Counted from the first letter of the stretch, positions 23,044 through 33,078 are shown. The stretch is 64,000 nucleotides of DNA from JADGOV01 sp963814355 (GCA_963814355.1 CAWFCZ010000018.1:434001-498000), one strand, 5' to 3'. A program made the numbers and translations. The notes: generated from the letters alone by a model not told the origin.

Positions 23044-24937
23044 GCGCCGCCCCCGCGTCGGCGTAGGCCGCGTCCACCGCGCTGGCGAACTGCTCGATGG
23101 CCGGCGGCTGATCCGGGCCGAGCAGGTGGATCTTGGCGGCCCGACGGGCGGCGGCCATCGGATCGCCGGTTCGAACGGTCGCCAGGATCCCGGACATGCG
23201 TTCTCCGGCGGCATCGAGGAGGTAGCCTGCTGCCGCTGTGGGGTTGCGCAGCCGGAACTCCTCGTCCTCCAGCCCCGCCATGTTGGCCACGACGTACGGC
23301 TTCTGGCTCGCCAGGAAGTCACTCACTACGCTGGAGATGTCGGCGACCAGCAGATCGGTGTTGTTGAAACAGTCGTACAGCGTCGGCGCCGGACCGACCA
23401 CCACCCGATGCGCCCAGGAAGGCTGGCCGGCCCAGTACGCCGCGCTCCACGCTTGGTAGCGGGCCGCATGCTCCGCCGGGCTCCAGGCGCCGCCGGCCGC
23501 GAGCCAGGGCTCGACGGCGCGATCAAGGTCGGCCGTCCTTCCAGCAAGCGTCGGATCGGCGCGACGCTCGGCATTGTCCTTGACCAGCAGCGCGGTGACC
23601 TCCTCGTGCGCCCGGGCGGCGGCTCGGGACACCGTCCCGGTCAGGGGGTGCGGCTTGTAGAGCACCCGCACCCGGGGCCGGGCATCCAGCAGCCGCCGAA
23701 TCAGCGTCGGTCCGGCCAGGATCAGCGAGGTCAGGAACGGGTCGCTGACCCAGCCTTCCCACGTGGGCGCGTACAGCACGGTGTCGACGGTTCCGTCCGG
23801 GTGCCGTGGCCCGGTCTCGATGGCATCGAGTTGCGGGCGCCCGACCTCGACGATGTCTTCGCTGCGCACCCCGATGCCGGCGCGCAGGTACCGATCCCGC
23901 CCCGCCGGACCGGCCACCCAGATCTGGGAGTACACCTTGCTGAACGGGTTGAAACTGGCCGTCTTGTCGCTGTCGCCGTGCCCGATGAACACGTGGGTGA
24001 CTCCGGGCACCCGAAGGTAGTGGATGTTCTTCCCGACGTTGGCGGTGTAGAGGACCACCCGGACGTCGGGGACGGAGAAATTCATCATGTCCACCGCACG
24101 CGGGATGCAGACCACCGGCGTGTCGGTCGCCCCCAGCAACGCAAGGCTGGCCCGCTCGCGCAACACGATGAGCCCAGGCCGGCGCAGCCGGTCCATCGTG
24201 GACAGCCACATGTCGGCCTGGTAGATGCCGGCTACCGGCCCGCTGTGATGCAGCATCACCTGCGGGGCGCCAGCGTTGACCCGCTCGTTCACCGCCGACA
24301 GCAGGCGGTCGCCGTAGAGATGGCGCCGGAACCCGGCCAAGCGCAGCACCAGCAGCGCGCTCGCCGTGAACAGCGCACCCGCGACCACGCCGGCCACCGC
24401 CACGAAGACCGCCGGCACGCCAGCGCCTACCCCCACGGCGGCCGCCACGGCCGGCGCCAAGCCGAGCCGGTGCAGGACCGGAATCGACACCCGAAGGTAG
24501 GCCGGCAACGGCGGCGGGAGGGCCAGCCCGGTCAGGTCGAGATTGCGCACTTCGATCGGTGTGTTCAGCCGGCGGCGCACCGGCACCGCCGCGCTCAGGT
24601 AGGTCACTCTCGCCAGCGGCAGAGCCCAGGCGCCGATCATGACCAAGGCGTACGCCGTGGCCGACGTCCACGCCGTCCGGGCGAGGAGCACCAGCACGCA
24701 GGCGTCGCGCAGCATGCTCCGGTTCGACAGCCCCAGTTGCGCCGTACGGAGCACTGGGACCAGGTCCGGCACCCGCCCGGCGAACTCCTCCAGCGCGGCG
24801 GCAGCGGCCAGGGTGGCGAGCAGGAACCAGGGGTTGCGGATCGCCGCGGCCAGCGCCATCCCCGCATAGACCGCGACGATCGCACCTTCAAGCCCGACCA
24901 GCCGCCGCGTGCTCAGCCCGACCGTGTCGAACGTCAT
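23027..24937 (-). CDS. CDP-glycerol/CDP-ribitol glycerophosphotransferase-like polymerase (copy 1)
   Basis: A 636-residue protein. The N-terminal third is hydrophobic with several likely membrane helices (AIVAVYAGMALAAAIRNPWF), unlike classic cytosolic TagF. The C-terminal half has the TagB/TagF-type transferase domain: HVFIGHGDSDKTASFNPF, VGRPQLDAIE, LYAPTWEGW, KPHPLTG and LLVADISSVVSDFLAS. It would transfer polyol-phosphate units from a CDP-activated donor to a growing teichoic-acid chain. It is the downstream half of a tandem pair of equal length; its start overlaps the stop of copy 2 by 4 bases. The CDP-ribitol-forming enzyme two genes upstream suggests ribitol phosphate as the unit. Confidence 0.87.
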   Translation of the reverse strand: MTFDTVGLSTRRLVGLEGAIVAVYAGMALAAAIRNPWFLLATLAAAAALEEFAGRVPDLVPVLRTAQLGLSNRSMLRDACVLVLLARTAWTSATAYALVMIGAWALPLARVTYLSAAVPVRRRLNTPIEVRNLDLTGLALPPPLPAYLRVSIPVLHRLGLAPAVAAAVGVGAGVPAVFVAVAGVVAGALFTASALLVLRLAGFRRHLYGDRLLSAVNERVNAGAPQVMLHHSGPVAGIYQADMWLSTMDRLRRPGLIVLRERASLALLGATDTPVVCIPRAVDMMNFSVPDVRVVLYTANVGKNIHYLRVPGVTHVFIGHGDSDKTASFNPFSKVYSQIWVAGPAGRDRYLRAGIGVRSEDIVEVGRPQLDAIETGPRHPDGTVDTVLYAPTWEGWVSDPFLTSLILAGPTLIRRLLDARPRVRVLYKPHPLTGTVSRAAARAHEEVTALLVKDNAERRADPTLAGRTADLDRAVEPWLAAGGAWSPAEHAARYQAWSAAYWAGQPSWAHRVVVGPAPTLYDCFNNTDLLVADISSVVSDFLASQKPYVVANMAGLEDEEFRLRNPTAAAGYLLDAAGERMSGILATVRTGDPMAAARRAAKIHLLGPDQPPAIEQFASAVDAAYADAGAALTSPA

Positions 24938-26844
24938 CGCGACTCGCCGGAGGTCGCCACGGCCGCCCGGGTCGGATGCGGGACAGCCAGCAGCCGGGCC
25001 ACTGCTGCCTGGAACTCCGCGTCACCGGTGGACCGCTGGCCGAGCAAGCCGTCCCGGGTGGCCGCACGACCGCTCGCGGTGGGGTCGGGCCCGCCACCGG
25101 CAGCCGCACAGAACTCCGCCAGACCGTCGAGGTCCGGACCGATCACCCACCCGCCACCGGCGGCGAAGTGGCGGCGGCGGAACTCCGGCGCCCCGAGGCC
25201 GGCCGGGTCGGCGACGGCGAGCGGCCGGTCGGTGGCCAGGAAGTCCGTGACCACACTGGACACGTCGGCGAGCAGCCCGTCGGCCACCGCGAAGCAGTCG
25301 GGCAATGGCGGCGCCGGCGCCAGCAGCAGCCGGTGCCGGCCTGCGCCGGCACGCCAGTACCGGGCCACCCACTCCCGCTCCGCTCGCCGATGCTCCTCCC
25401 GCGACCAGGGAGCCTCCGGCGCCGTCGGCAGCGATGGCACCGACTCGACGCCGGGGGCGCCGGCCGCGAGCAGGAGACCGACGATCTCCTCGTGCGCCCG
25501 ACGTACCGCCCCGTCGCGCACGCCGGTCAGCGGATGCGGGCGGTAGTGCACGACCACACCGGGGCGGGCCAGCAAGGTTCGGACCAACCCCGGTCCCAGC
25601 CGCGGCAGGGAACTCGCCTGGGCCTCGTCACCCCAGCCCTCCCAGGTGGGCGCGTAGAGCACCGTGACCGGCTCCCCCGGCGCACGGTGCCGCGCGGGCA
25701 GAGCGTGCAGTTGCGGGCGGCCCACCTCGACGATGCGCTCCGGGCCGATGCCGATCCCGGCGCGGGCGTAGCGCTGCGCCCCGACCGGCCCGGCCACCCA
25801 GATCTCGTCGTACACCCGGGTGAACGGGCTGGCACTCGCCCCCTTGTCGCTGTCGCCGTGTCCGACAAAGACGGCCCACACGCCGCGGCGGCGCAGCAGG
25901 TGGATGTTTCCGGCCGCGTTGGAGACGTAGAGGGCGAGGGACAGGCTGGGCACCGGCAGCGCCATCACCGTGGAGTTGTGCGGAATGCAGACCACCGGCA
26001 GGTGGGTGGCCGCGAGCGCGGCGAGCACGTCACGGTCCCGGACCAGCACAACGGCCGGACGCCTCAGGCGCTCCACCGGTTCCAGCCACATCTCCAGTTG
26101 GTAGCGGGAGGCTTCGGTGCCGGCGAAGTACAGGACGATCTCGGGGGCCAATTCCGTCACGCCGTGGCGGACGGCGTCGGAGACCTGAGTACGCGCGTGG
26201 CGCCGGTACAACCCCGCGGCCGCCGCGGCCATCACCAGCATCGGCGCAGCGGCCAGGGCCAGGCTCAGCCCAGTCGTGGTGTCGGCCACCAGGTCGGAGT
26301 CGCCGGCGAGGGTCAGGCCGAGGGCGATGGGTAGATCCGTCACGCCAGCGAGCCAGGCGTGCCTGGCCCATCCCGGCGGTGCCGGCGGCAGCGGCGGGCA
26401 GCGCAGGTCCAGGCCACGGGAGGTCAGCGGCGGTTCGCCGAGATACCCGACCGCCCGACGCAGGCCACGGCGCGCGACCGCCAGCCCGATCACGGCAGTC
26501 AGCACCGCCGCGACCCGGCGGGGGTCCGGCGTTTCGGGCGCGCGGGCGGCGAACGCGGTCAGCGCAAGAGCTCGCACCGCCAGGCGCATTTCCGGCCCGG
26601 CACCGCCGGTATCGAGCAGCCAGGCGCAGCCGGGTGCCGACCGGGCAAGCGACGTCTCAAGCGCCGCGAGTCCCGACGCGACGACCAGCAGCAGCCACCG
26701 CGCTGGGAGCAGAGCTGCGAGCAGGAGCAGCAGATAGCCCGCCGCCAGCGCACCGAGCCGGGCGAGCAGCGCGGTCCGCGTCCCGAACGCAGGAACCCGC
26801 TCGACGGTGGTGACCGTGCGCCCTACCGTTGGGGCGACGGCCAC
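24934..26844 (-). CDS. CDP-glycerol/CDP-ribitol glycerophosphotransferase-like polymerase (copy 2)
   Basis: Paralogue of the following gene, also 636 residues, with the same architecture: hydrophobic N-terminal part (AGYLLLLLAALLPARWLLLV) then a transferase domain with VFVGHGDSDKGASASPF, VGRPQLHAL, LYAPTWEGWG, RPHPLTG and LLADVSSVVTDFLAT. The GTG at 26844 overlaps the upstream gene by 22 bases; a downstream GTG in VTTVERV is an alternative start. Two such enzymes may act as primase and polymerase, or polymerise two different polyols. Confidence 0.87.
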   Translation of the reverse strand: MAVAPTVGRTVTTVERVPAFGTRTALLARLGALAAGYLLLLLAALLPARWLLLVVASGLAALETSLARSAPGCAWLLDTGGAGPEMRLAVRALALTAFAARAPETPDPRRVAAVLTAVIGLAVARRGLRRAVGYLGEPPLTSRGLDLRCPPLPPAPPGWARHAWLAGVTDLPIALGLTLAGDSDLVADTTTGLSLALAAAPMLVMAAAAAGLYRRHARTQVSDAVRHGVTELAPEIVLYFAGTEASRYQLEMWLEPVERLRRPAVVLVRDRDVLAALAATHLPVVCIPHNSTVMALPVPSLSLALYVSNAAGNIHLLRRRGVWAVFVGHGDSDKGASASPFTRVYDEIWVAGPVGAQRYARAGIGIGPERIVEVGRPQLHALPARHRAPGEPVTVLYAPTWEGWGDEAQASSLPRLGPGLVRTLLARPGVVVHYRPHPLTGVRDGAVRRAHEEIVGLLLAAGAPGVESVPSLPTAPEAPWSREEHRRAEREWVARYWRAGAGRHRLLLAPAPPLPDCFAVADGLLADVSSVVTDFLATDRPLAVADPAGLGAPEFRRRHFAAGGGWVIGPDLDGLAEFCAAAGGGPDPTASGRAATRDGLLGQRSTGDAEFQAAVARLLAVPHPTRAAVATSGESR

Positions 26845-28343
26845 GGTGCCCGGTGCTCGAAGGCCGCTTCGGCCTCCGCCTCGGCTTGGACTTCGGCGAT
26901 GAAGCTGCCGATGACGTCGGCGTCCTCCTCACTGCGCGCCCCGGCCCCGCTCGGATCGATGCGGCGGACGTCGATGACCTGACCGGTGTGCTCGGAGAGC
27001 AGCACGTCGATGGTGGTGAGCGCCACGACGCGGGAGGATAACAACGTCTCCGGCGGTTCCGGCCCGAACGCCCTGGCCCGCATCGGCGTCGCGGTTCGCT
27101 CCGGGTTGACACAACTCACCCGCACCCCGGCGGCGGCCCACTCGTCGCCCAGCGCCTGAGTGAGGTTGACCACCGCGGCCTTGCTCGAAGAGTACAGGCT
27201 GTAGCCGGCGCGGCCGCGGGTGTAGGAACTCGACGTGAACAGCACCAGGTGACCGTGGGTCTCCCGGAGGTAACGGATGGAGTGCCGGGCGATCGTCACC
27301 GGCGCGACGTAGTTGACCGCGATCATCTCGGCCACCGAGGCATCGTCGGTCTCGGCGAGGGCGCCGGTGCGCAGCAGACCCGCGGTGTTGACCACGAAGT
27401 CAATCCGGCCGGTCTCGGCGTAGGCCTTGGCCAGGGCGGCGGCGACCTCGACGGGTTCCTCGATGTGCGTACCGGTTTCCGAACGGCTGAACGAGAACAC
27501 GTCGGCGCCGAACCCACGCAGCAACTCCACGACGTTGCCGCCGATCCCGTAGCTGCCACCGAAGACCACCGCCGTCCGGCCCCGCAGTTGTTCCACGTAG
27601 GCCTGCGGGGATGCCGGGGGGGTCAGCGAACCGCGAGCAAGTTGAAACAGCTTGTCGGCCAGGAACACGTCGACCGGGTGGGTCACCTTCATGTTCTGCT
27701 CGGAGCCTTCGACGACCTTGATCGGCACGTCCGGCAGGTAGCGCAACACGACGCTGCAGTCGTCGGTGGCGGTGAAGTGCTCGTCCTGGCGGGCGAGGGC
27801 ATAGGCGCGGCGGATGAGGGAGAGCCGGAAGCCTTGGGGGGTCTGCCCGCGACGCAGTCGAGCCCGGTCGGGGATGCCGCTGATGACGTCCCCGTCGACG
27901 GTGATGATGGTGTCCGCCGAGGGGATGGCGACGTCCACCGCTTCGAAGCGGCGGAGTTCGTTGACGCACTCCCGGATGATGCGCTGGGACAGCAACGGCC
28001 GTACCGCGTCGTGGAAGAGCACGTTGCACTCGGTCTCGCCGAGCGCGGCGAGAGCCAGCTCTGTGCTCTGGTTGCGGTTGGCGCCGCCCTCCAGGACGCG
28101 GCTCACCTTGCGGTAACCGCCCTGTCGGACGATCCGGTCGACGTCTTCGGTGAAGCCGGGCGTCATCAAGACGATGATGTCGTCGATCTCGGGAGCCGCG
28201 TCCAGAGCGGCGATGGTGTGTTCGAGGATCGGCCGCCCGGCGATCTTGAGTAGCTGCTTGGGGATGTTCAGCCCGACCCGGGTTCCGGTGCCACCGGCCA
28301 GCACGACGCCCACAGTCCGCAGGTGCGCGGGCCGTACGGTCAT
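26823..28343 (-). CDS. Bifunctional CDP-ribitol pyrophosphorylase / ribulose-5-phosphate reductase (TarI-TarJ/Bcs1-like fusion)
   Basis: Makes CDP-ribitol, the donor for poly(ribitol phosphate). Residues 1 to about 235 are an IspD/TarI-type cytidylyltransferase: GVVLAGGTGTRVGLNIPKQL, HDAVRPLLS, TPQGFRLSLI and KVTHPVDVFLADKLF. From about residue 250 comes a short-chain dehydrogenase: TAVVFGGSYGIGGNVVELL, NTAGLL, and the catalytic YSLYSSSKAAV. This order matches Haemophilus Bcs1-type fusions; in Staphylococcus the two activities are separate, with a different reductase family. First gene of a minus-strand operon with the two polymerases. Its ATG is 136 bases from the divergent glycosyltransferase. 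Confidence 0.9.
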   Translation of the reverse strand: MTVRPAHLRTVGVVLAGGTGTRVGLNIPKQLLKIAGRPILEHTIAALDAAPEIDDIIVLMTPGFTEDVDRIVRQGGYRKVSRVLEGGANRNQSTELALAALGETECNVLFHDAVRPLLSQRIIRECVNELRRFEAVDVAIPSADTIITVDGDVISGIPDRARLRRGQTPQGFRLSLIRRAYALARQDEHFTATDDCSVVLRYLPDVPIKVVEGSEQNMKVTHPVDVFLADKLFQLARGSLTPPASPQAYVEQLRGRTAVVFGGSYGIGGNVVELLRGFGADVFSFSRSETGTHIEEPVEVAAALAKAYAETGRIDFVVNTAGLLRTGALAETDDASVAEMIAVNYVAPVTIARHSIRYLRETHGHLVLFTSSSYTRGRAGYSLYSSSKAAVVNLTQALGDEWAAAGVRVSCVNPERTATPMRARAFGPEPPETLLSSRVVALTTIDVLLSEHTGQVIDVRRIDPSGAGARSEEDADVIGSFIAEVQAEAEAEAAFEHRAPWPSPQR

Positions 28344-28479
28344 CAGGGAGCTCCGGGGCGCGATGTGGGATGGAGTATGTGGGTAGAGCTTATCGGTCAG
28401 AACCGGTGGCTAGCCAAGAGTGACGCGGCTGGAGCCCCGTACAGTGACGGCGGCGCCGTCTGGGAAGATCGGGTGATTC

Positions 28480-30552
28480 ATGTCGTATCTGGTCAGCGTT
28501 ATTGTGCCGGTCTATAATCCGGGCCGCTACATCGAGCCGTGTATCGACTCGCTGGAGCGCCAGACGATGCCGGCGGAGTCGTTTGAGGTGCTCTTCGTCG
28601 ACGACGGCTCGACCGACGACACACCCGCGCGGCTGGACGAGTTGGCCCGCGGCCGGCGCAACGCGCGGGTGATTCACCAGCCGAACTCGGGATGGCCGGG
28701 GAAACCGCGCAATGTCGGGATCGAGGCTGCCCGCGGCCGTTACGTGCAGTTTCTCGACCAGGACGACGCCCTGGGGCCCGAGGCGCTGGACCGGATGTAC
28801 GCGATCGGGGCGCGCAACGACGCGGACATCGTCCTCGGTAAGGTGACCAGCAACTTTCGCGGGGTCCCGCACAGGGTCTTCCGGCACACCGTCGAATCGT
28901 GCACCGTCCACGACGCGCCGTTGATCGAAAGCTTGACGCCGCACAAGATGTTCCGGCGGGCCTTTCTCATCGAGTACGGCATTCGTTACCCGGAGGGCAA
29001 ACGCCGTCTGGAAGACCAACTGTTCATGGTGCAGACGTACTTGGCGGCGAAGGCCGTGTCCATTGTCGGGGATTATCCGTGCTACTTCTATCGGAAGCGT
29101 TCCGACGGAAAGAATGCGGGTTCGGCCCGGATCGAGCCGGGGGGATACTACGCCAACCTGCGCGAGGTTCTCGACGGCGTCGTGGCCGGTACCGAGGCGG
29201 GTGAGTTCCGCGACACGCTTCTCCGCCGGTTTTATCGAGGCGAAATGCTGGGCCGGCTCAGCGAGCCCGGGATGCTCAACTATCCCGAGAAGTACCGGGA
29301 GCAGCTGTTCGCCGAAGTGCGGCGGCTGGCGGCCGAACGCCTCCTCGCCAACGTGCCGGCCGGACTGGCAGCGGTCCACCGGCTGCGCGCCACGCTGGTC
29401 CACCAGGACCGCTGCTCGGACCTGCTGGCCTTCGCCCAGGCCGCCAAGGGGGTCAAGGCCAGGGCGAGCCTGCGGTCGGTCTCGTGGGACGAGGGCCGGT
29501 TGCGGATCGGCCTGCACACCGAATTGGTGCACGCCGACGCCGCGCCGGTCCTGATCACGTCCCGGGACGGCGGTTACTACCTGGACGCTCGGCTGACCGA
29601 CGCGGCCGGCGCGGAGCCGGTCGAGGTCACCGCCGACCTCCCGGCCGCCACGGCGGACGTCGTGATCCGGCATCGGGACAGCGGGGTGGAGTGGTACGTC
29701 CCGGCCGAGTTGACCGGAACGCTGACCCCGTACCGCGGATCGGGGCAGGACGCCCGCCTGGTTTTCGGTGGCTCCGCGGAACTCGACCCCCGCACTCTGG
29801 CCGGCGGGACACCGCTGTCCAGCGGTGCCTGGGACATCTCGCTAAGGGTTTCCGCGCTGGGGCTCGGACGCAGCACGCGGGTCGGCGCCGAGCGGCTGCC
29901 CGGCGTCGAGGGCGGCCGCTGGCCCGCCGTGCTGGGTTCTCCGGCCACCGTCGTGGTTCCGTACTTCACTCGTCCGTATGGCAATCTGAGCCTCGACGTC
30001 GGCGAAGAGGGCAAGTTCCTGGGCGAGGAGGTCGCGGCCCGCGGGCCGCGACGCGGCCGGGTCGCCGGAGCCGTGCTGTCCGTGGAGTTGCCGATCGCCA
30101 CCGCGCCCGGTACCCCTCCCTTGCCGGTGCGTGTCGGGCTGGCCGGGTCCGAACCCGGCTCGACCTGTACCGTGCCCGGGGTCATCGAGGCGCGGGATGG
30201 CCTCGGGGTGTTGACCGCCCGAGTGGCCGCGGACGTGGCAGGTCCGGTGGCCGGCTTGCGCGACGGCGAGTGGCAGGTGTCGCTGGCCGGCGCCGATCCC
30301 GTCGGGCCGGCGACGCGCCGGGGGCATCCTATTGGCTCCGTTTCGGTGTCCGACGGTTCCGCCGCCCGGCTACGGATCGCGCGGCGCGCGCGGCGCCCGG
30401 CCGAACTGGCTCGGCAGGCGGCAGCCACCGGCGCCCGCCACCCGCGGGCCGTAGCGCTGTGGCGCCGAACGATGGCCACGCTGCCGGAGACCTCCGCGCG
30501 CACGCTTGAGCGGGCCGCCCGACGCCTGGTCCAACGGGAGGACAAAAGCTGA
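28480..30552 (+). CDS. GT2 glycosyltransferase with large C-terminal region (TarS/TarP-like)
   Basis: A 690-residue protein. The N-terminal GT-A domain (about 1-230) has SVIVPVYNPGRYIEPCIDSL, VDDGSTDDT and the metal motif region FLDQDDAL, plus RRLEDQLFMVQTYL. A 350-residue C-terminal part is rich in beta-strand-like segments and ends in a basic helix. The same plan occurs in staphylococcal TarS/TarP, which put GlcNAc on poly(ribitol phosphate). Divergent from the CDP-ribitol operon, so decoration of that polymer is a reasonable inference; the sugar is unknown. Confidence 0.84.
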   Translation: MSYLVSVIVPVYNPGRYIEPCIDSLERQTMPAESFEVLFVDDGSTDDTPARLDELARGRRNARVIHQPNSGWPGKPRNVGIEAARGRYVQFLDQDDALGPEALDRMYAIGARNDADIVLGKVTSNFRGVPHRVFRHTVESCTVHDAPLIESLTPHKMFRRAFLIEYGIRYPEGKRRLEDQLFMVQTYLAAKAVSIVGDYPCYFYRKRSDGKNAGSARIEPGGYYANLREVLDGVVAGTEAGEFRDTLLRRFYRGEMLGRLSEPGMLNYPEKYREQLFAEVRRLAAERLLANVPAGLAAVHRLRATLVHQDRCSDLLAFAQAAKGVKARASLRSVSWDEGRLRIGLHTELVHADAAPVLITSRDGGYYLDARLTDAAGAEPVEVTADLPAATADVVIRHRDSGVEWYVPAELTGTLTPYRGSGQDARLVFGGSAELDPRTLAGGTPLSSGAWDISLRVSALGLGRSTRVGAERLPGVEGGRWPAVLGSPATVVVPYFTRPYGNLSLDVGEEGKFLGEEVAARGPRRGRVAGAVLSVELPIATAPGTPPLPVRVGLAGSEPGSTCTVPGVIEARDGLGVLTARVAADVAGPVAGLRDGEWQVSLAGADPVGPATRRGHPIGSVSVSDGSAARLRIARRARRPAELARQAAATGARHPRAVALWRRTMATLPETSARTLERAARRLVQREDKS

Positions 30553-30658
30553 AACGGGGGTCGGAGGCCGGCCCACAAGCACGCCGGCGCACTGGGCCAC
30601 CTGGGTGCCCCGGTCAGCCTGAGGTTACGGCGAGCGCCAAACCTGCCGAGTAACCGTC

Positions 30659-31948
30659 ATGCGCGCCCCCCGAGTCGCCTCGCTTGCCGGCGTCGTCCTC
30701 GCCGCCGGACTGCTCGCCCCGCCCGGCGCGACGGCCGCCACCCCGCAGCTGTACCACTGGTACGGCACCGTCATGCAGGTCGCCGACGGCGACACGATCT
30801 ACGTCGACATCGCGGGTGACGGGATGATTGCCTTCCCGATCCGAGCCGCCGGCCTGCAGACCACCGAGCACGCCGGGCCCGGCACCCCCCACGAGGAGTG
30901 CGGGGCGATGCCGGCCACCGCTCTGATGGCCCGGCTGGCTCCGTTGGGGTCGCGGGTACGCCTCGCCGCCTATGACCCCACCAGCACCGCCGGTACGGAC
31001 GCGGCCGGCGCGACTCGGCTGCTGCGCTACATCGACGCATACAACCCGGCGACGCGGCGGTACGACATCGACGTGCAGCGAAAGATCATCGAAGCTGGTC
31101 TTGGGATCACCGGACCGCAGCCGGTGGAAAGCGCGCGGACCGCCTCCTACCGGCTGCCCCAACAGACCGCCGAACAGCGTCATCTCGGGCTGTTCGACCC
31201 GGAGCTGTGCTCCGGGGTTTCTCCCAACGTGCGGCCGCAGATGTGGGCCCAGTACGACGCCAACGTGGAGAGCGACCCGAACGGGGAATGGCTGCGGATC
31301 CGCAACCCGGCGGCAACGAGCCTCTCGCTCGCCGGCTGGAAGCTGCGCGACGGCGGCCACACCTGGTACCACGGTTCGACCTACTACACCTTTCCCACCG
31401 GCGCCGTCATCCCGGCCGGGGGCGTCGTCACGATCTATCCGGGGTCGGGCAGCACGTCCACGGCGGCCGGTCGGTACTACCTCGGGCTCACCACCTCGGT
31501 CGGCTTCCTCCCCAACAACGTCGACCCCGCGGCGGGCTATCCCGGCAAAGCTATGTTCTTGCTCGACCCGCAACTGGGCTTCCGGGGGGCGGCGGACTAC
31601 CCGTGCCTCACCGGGTGCGCAGCACCCCCGGTGCACCTGAGTGCGGTGCAGTACCGCACCGGCGACGAGTACGTGGACATCGCGGTCAACCGCGGCGTCA
31701 GCACGCCGGTCGACCTGACCGCGACCACCGTGACCAATGACGGCTGGACCAAGGAGATCGCCCCCGGGACGACGCTGCGCCCGAGTGAGACGCTGCGGAT
31801 CTACTGCGACCGGGCCGGCACCGACACCCGACTCCGGCAGTACTGGGGACACACCTACGGGACCATGCTGGAGGACACCGGCGATACGGTCATCCTGCGA
31901 ACGGCGGAGTCCACCGTGCTCTCCACGTTCCGCTGGGGCAGCGGCTGA
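30659..31948 (+). CDS. Secreted thermonuclease-like protein with lamin-tail domain
   Basis: A 429-residue secreted protein. Signal peptide of about 27 residues (ends PPGATAA). The staphylococcal-nuclease-like part begins YHWYGTVMQVADGDTIYVDI, with Arg and Glu at the expected places in IRAAGLQTTEH. From about residue 200 follows a lamin-tail-like beta-sandwich (NGEWLRIRNPAATSLSLAGWKLRD), and a second similar repeat is suggested near the C-terminus (DEYVDIAVNRGVSTPVDLTA). It may degrade extracellular nucleic acids. Not obviously linked to its neighbours. Confidence 0.82.
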   Translation: MRAPRVASLAGVVLAAGLLAPPGATAATPQLYHWYGTVMQVADGDTIYVDIAGDGMIAFPIRAAGLQTTEHAGPGTPHEECGAMPATALMARLAPLGSRVRLAAYDPTSTAGTDAAGATRLLRYIDAYNPATRRYDIDVQRKIIEAGLGITGPQPVESARTASYRLPQQTAEQRHLGLFDPELCSGVSPNVRPQMWAQYDANVESDPNGEWLRIRNPAATSLSLAGWKLRDGGHTWYHGSTYYTFPTGAVIPAGGVVTIYPGSGSTSTAAGRYYLGLTTSVGFLPNNVDPAAGYPGKAMFLLDPQLGFRGAADYPCLTGCAAPPVHLSAVQYRTGDEYVDIAVNRGVSTPVDLTATTVTNDGWTKEIAPGTTLRPSETLRIYCDRAGTDTRLRQYWGHTYGTMLEDTGDTVILRTAESTVLSTFRWGSG

Positions 31949-32020
31949 AAGGCCTGATGGTCCCCCGAGTACGTCAAGCCTGCCAGCCAGCGAGCGATCC
32001 CGAAGCCTTGCATAGGCGGG

Positions 32021-32959
32021 TCAGCCAAGGGACCTCCGTGCCTTTCCCGCTGCCTTTCCCACCGCCCGTCGCCACGCCGGCCTGACCTGGCGTCGGGGGA
32101 CGAGGGTGGGTTGCGGGGGCGGTTTCGCCTCCGACGCGTCGGCTTCCGGTGACTTCGGCGGCGGCGTCGGCGGCGCCTTCACCGGCGGCCAGGGGACCGG
32201 GCTGGGTGCGATCACCGGCGAGGCCGGACCGGTGCCGGCCAGCTGCCGCGGAGCGTCCAGCAGATCGGGGTCGCGCGGGCGGTTCTCCTGCCTGGCTCGC
32301 ACGAGCCGCTGCCACAGATCGGACTCGAGCACCTTGTGCGGGTCCGCCGATTCTTTCCGCTGCAGGACCGCATCGGGCACGTGCTGCGGATCTGGTGCCA
32401 CGAACTCCGCGACCACATCCTCGTAGTGATCCCACAGCATCCGGTTGTTCGGATCGGCACCCAGCACGACGAGCAGGCCCGTCGGTTGGGTGTCCAGGGC
32501 CAGACACGTCAGGTCGGGGCGGTAGCGGCGCAGGACCTCCGCGACCTTGAAGACATCTCCGGTCCATTCCACCGTGTGCCGGTCCCGGGCCGCCTCGGAG
32601 ACGCTGCGGGGCAGCATGTCGTCCAGCACGATCACAGACGTCCACGAGGCGTAGCGTTCGACGTTGCGGAAATCCCGAAGCGCGTACTCGAAGATGTGCA
32701 GGCCGTCGATGAACGCCATGTCGATCACTCGATCGGGCAGCCGAGCGACCGGGTCCGCGGTGGCGAAGAAATCGTCGCTCGTCGCCTTGACCAGATCCAC
32801 CTCACAGTGGATCTCGGCGGTGACTTTGAAAGCCGGGTCGATCGCGATGCTGCGGGCGCGCGACAGGGCGAGGCTGCGGCCGTCGTTGACGCCGATCTCC
32901 ACATACGACCGTGGGCGGAGACGTTCGTGCATGCCCGCCAGGAACTCGTGACGCTTCAC
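32021..32959 (-). CDS. Class I SAM-dependent methyltransferase (Methyltransf_24-like)
   Basis: About 312 residues from the GTG at 32959, preferred because it gives the natural start KRHEFLAGMHERLRPRSYVEIGVNDGRS and has a GGAGGG stretch upstream; longer versions add an unrelated basic region. The SAM loop is YVEIGVNDGRSLALS, and the metal or catalytic acidic region is DMAFIDGLHIFEYALRDF with VIVLDDMLP. A Pro-rich, probably disordered tail of about 85 residues ends the protein. Neighbouring rml genes suggest a sugar or polymer substrate. Confidence 0.8.
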   Translation of the reverse strand: MKRHEFLAGMHERLRPRSYVEIGVNDGRSLALSRARSIAIDPAFKVTAEIHCEVDLVKATSDDFFATADPVARLPDRVIDMAFIDGLHIFEYALRDFRNVERYASWTSVIVLDDMLPRSVSEAARDRHTVEWTGDVFKVAEVLRRYRPDLTCLALDTQPTGLLVVLGADPNNRMLWDHYEDVVAEFVAPDPQHVPDAVLQRKESADPHKVLESDLWQRLVRARQENRPRDPDLLDAPRQLAGTGPASPVIAPSPVPWPPVKAPPTPPPKSPEADASEAKPPPQPTLVPRRQVRPAWRRAVGKAAGKARRSLG

Positions 32960-33078
32960 CCCTGGTACTCCCTCCGTTCTACGGGCTCGGCGCCGGGCCG
33001 CAATCGACGTCCACACGCTACCCGGCTGGTCGGACGGTACCGGAGCCCTGCTCACCGCCAACTCGGTAGCCGCTGAAG

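Noticed and set aside
23126..25546. 806-codon open frame on the plus strand antisense to the polymerase genes
   Set aside because: Composition is that of a GC-rich shadow frame (Arg/Gly/Pro/His-rich, no domain); the minus strand holds clear family motifs over the same bases.
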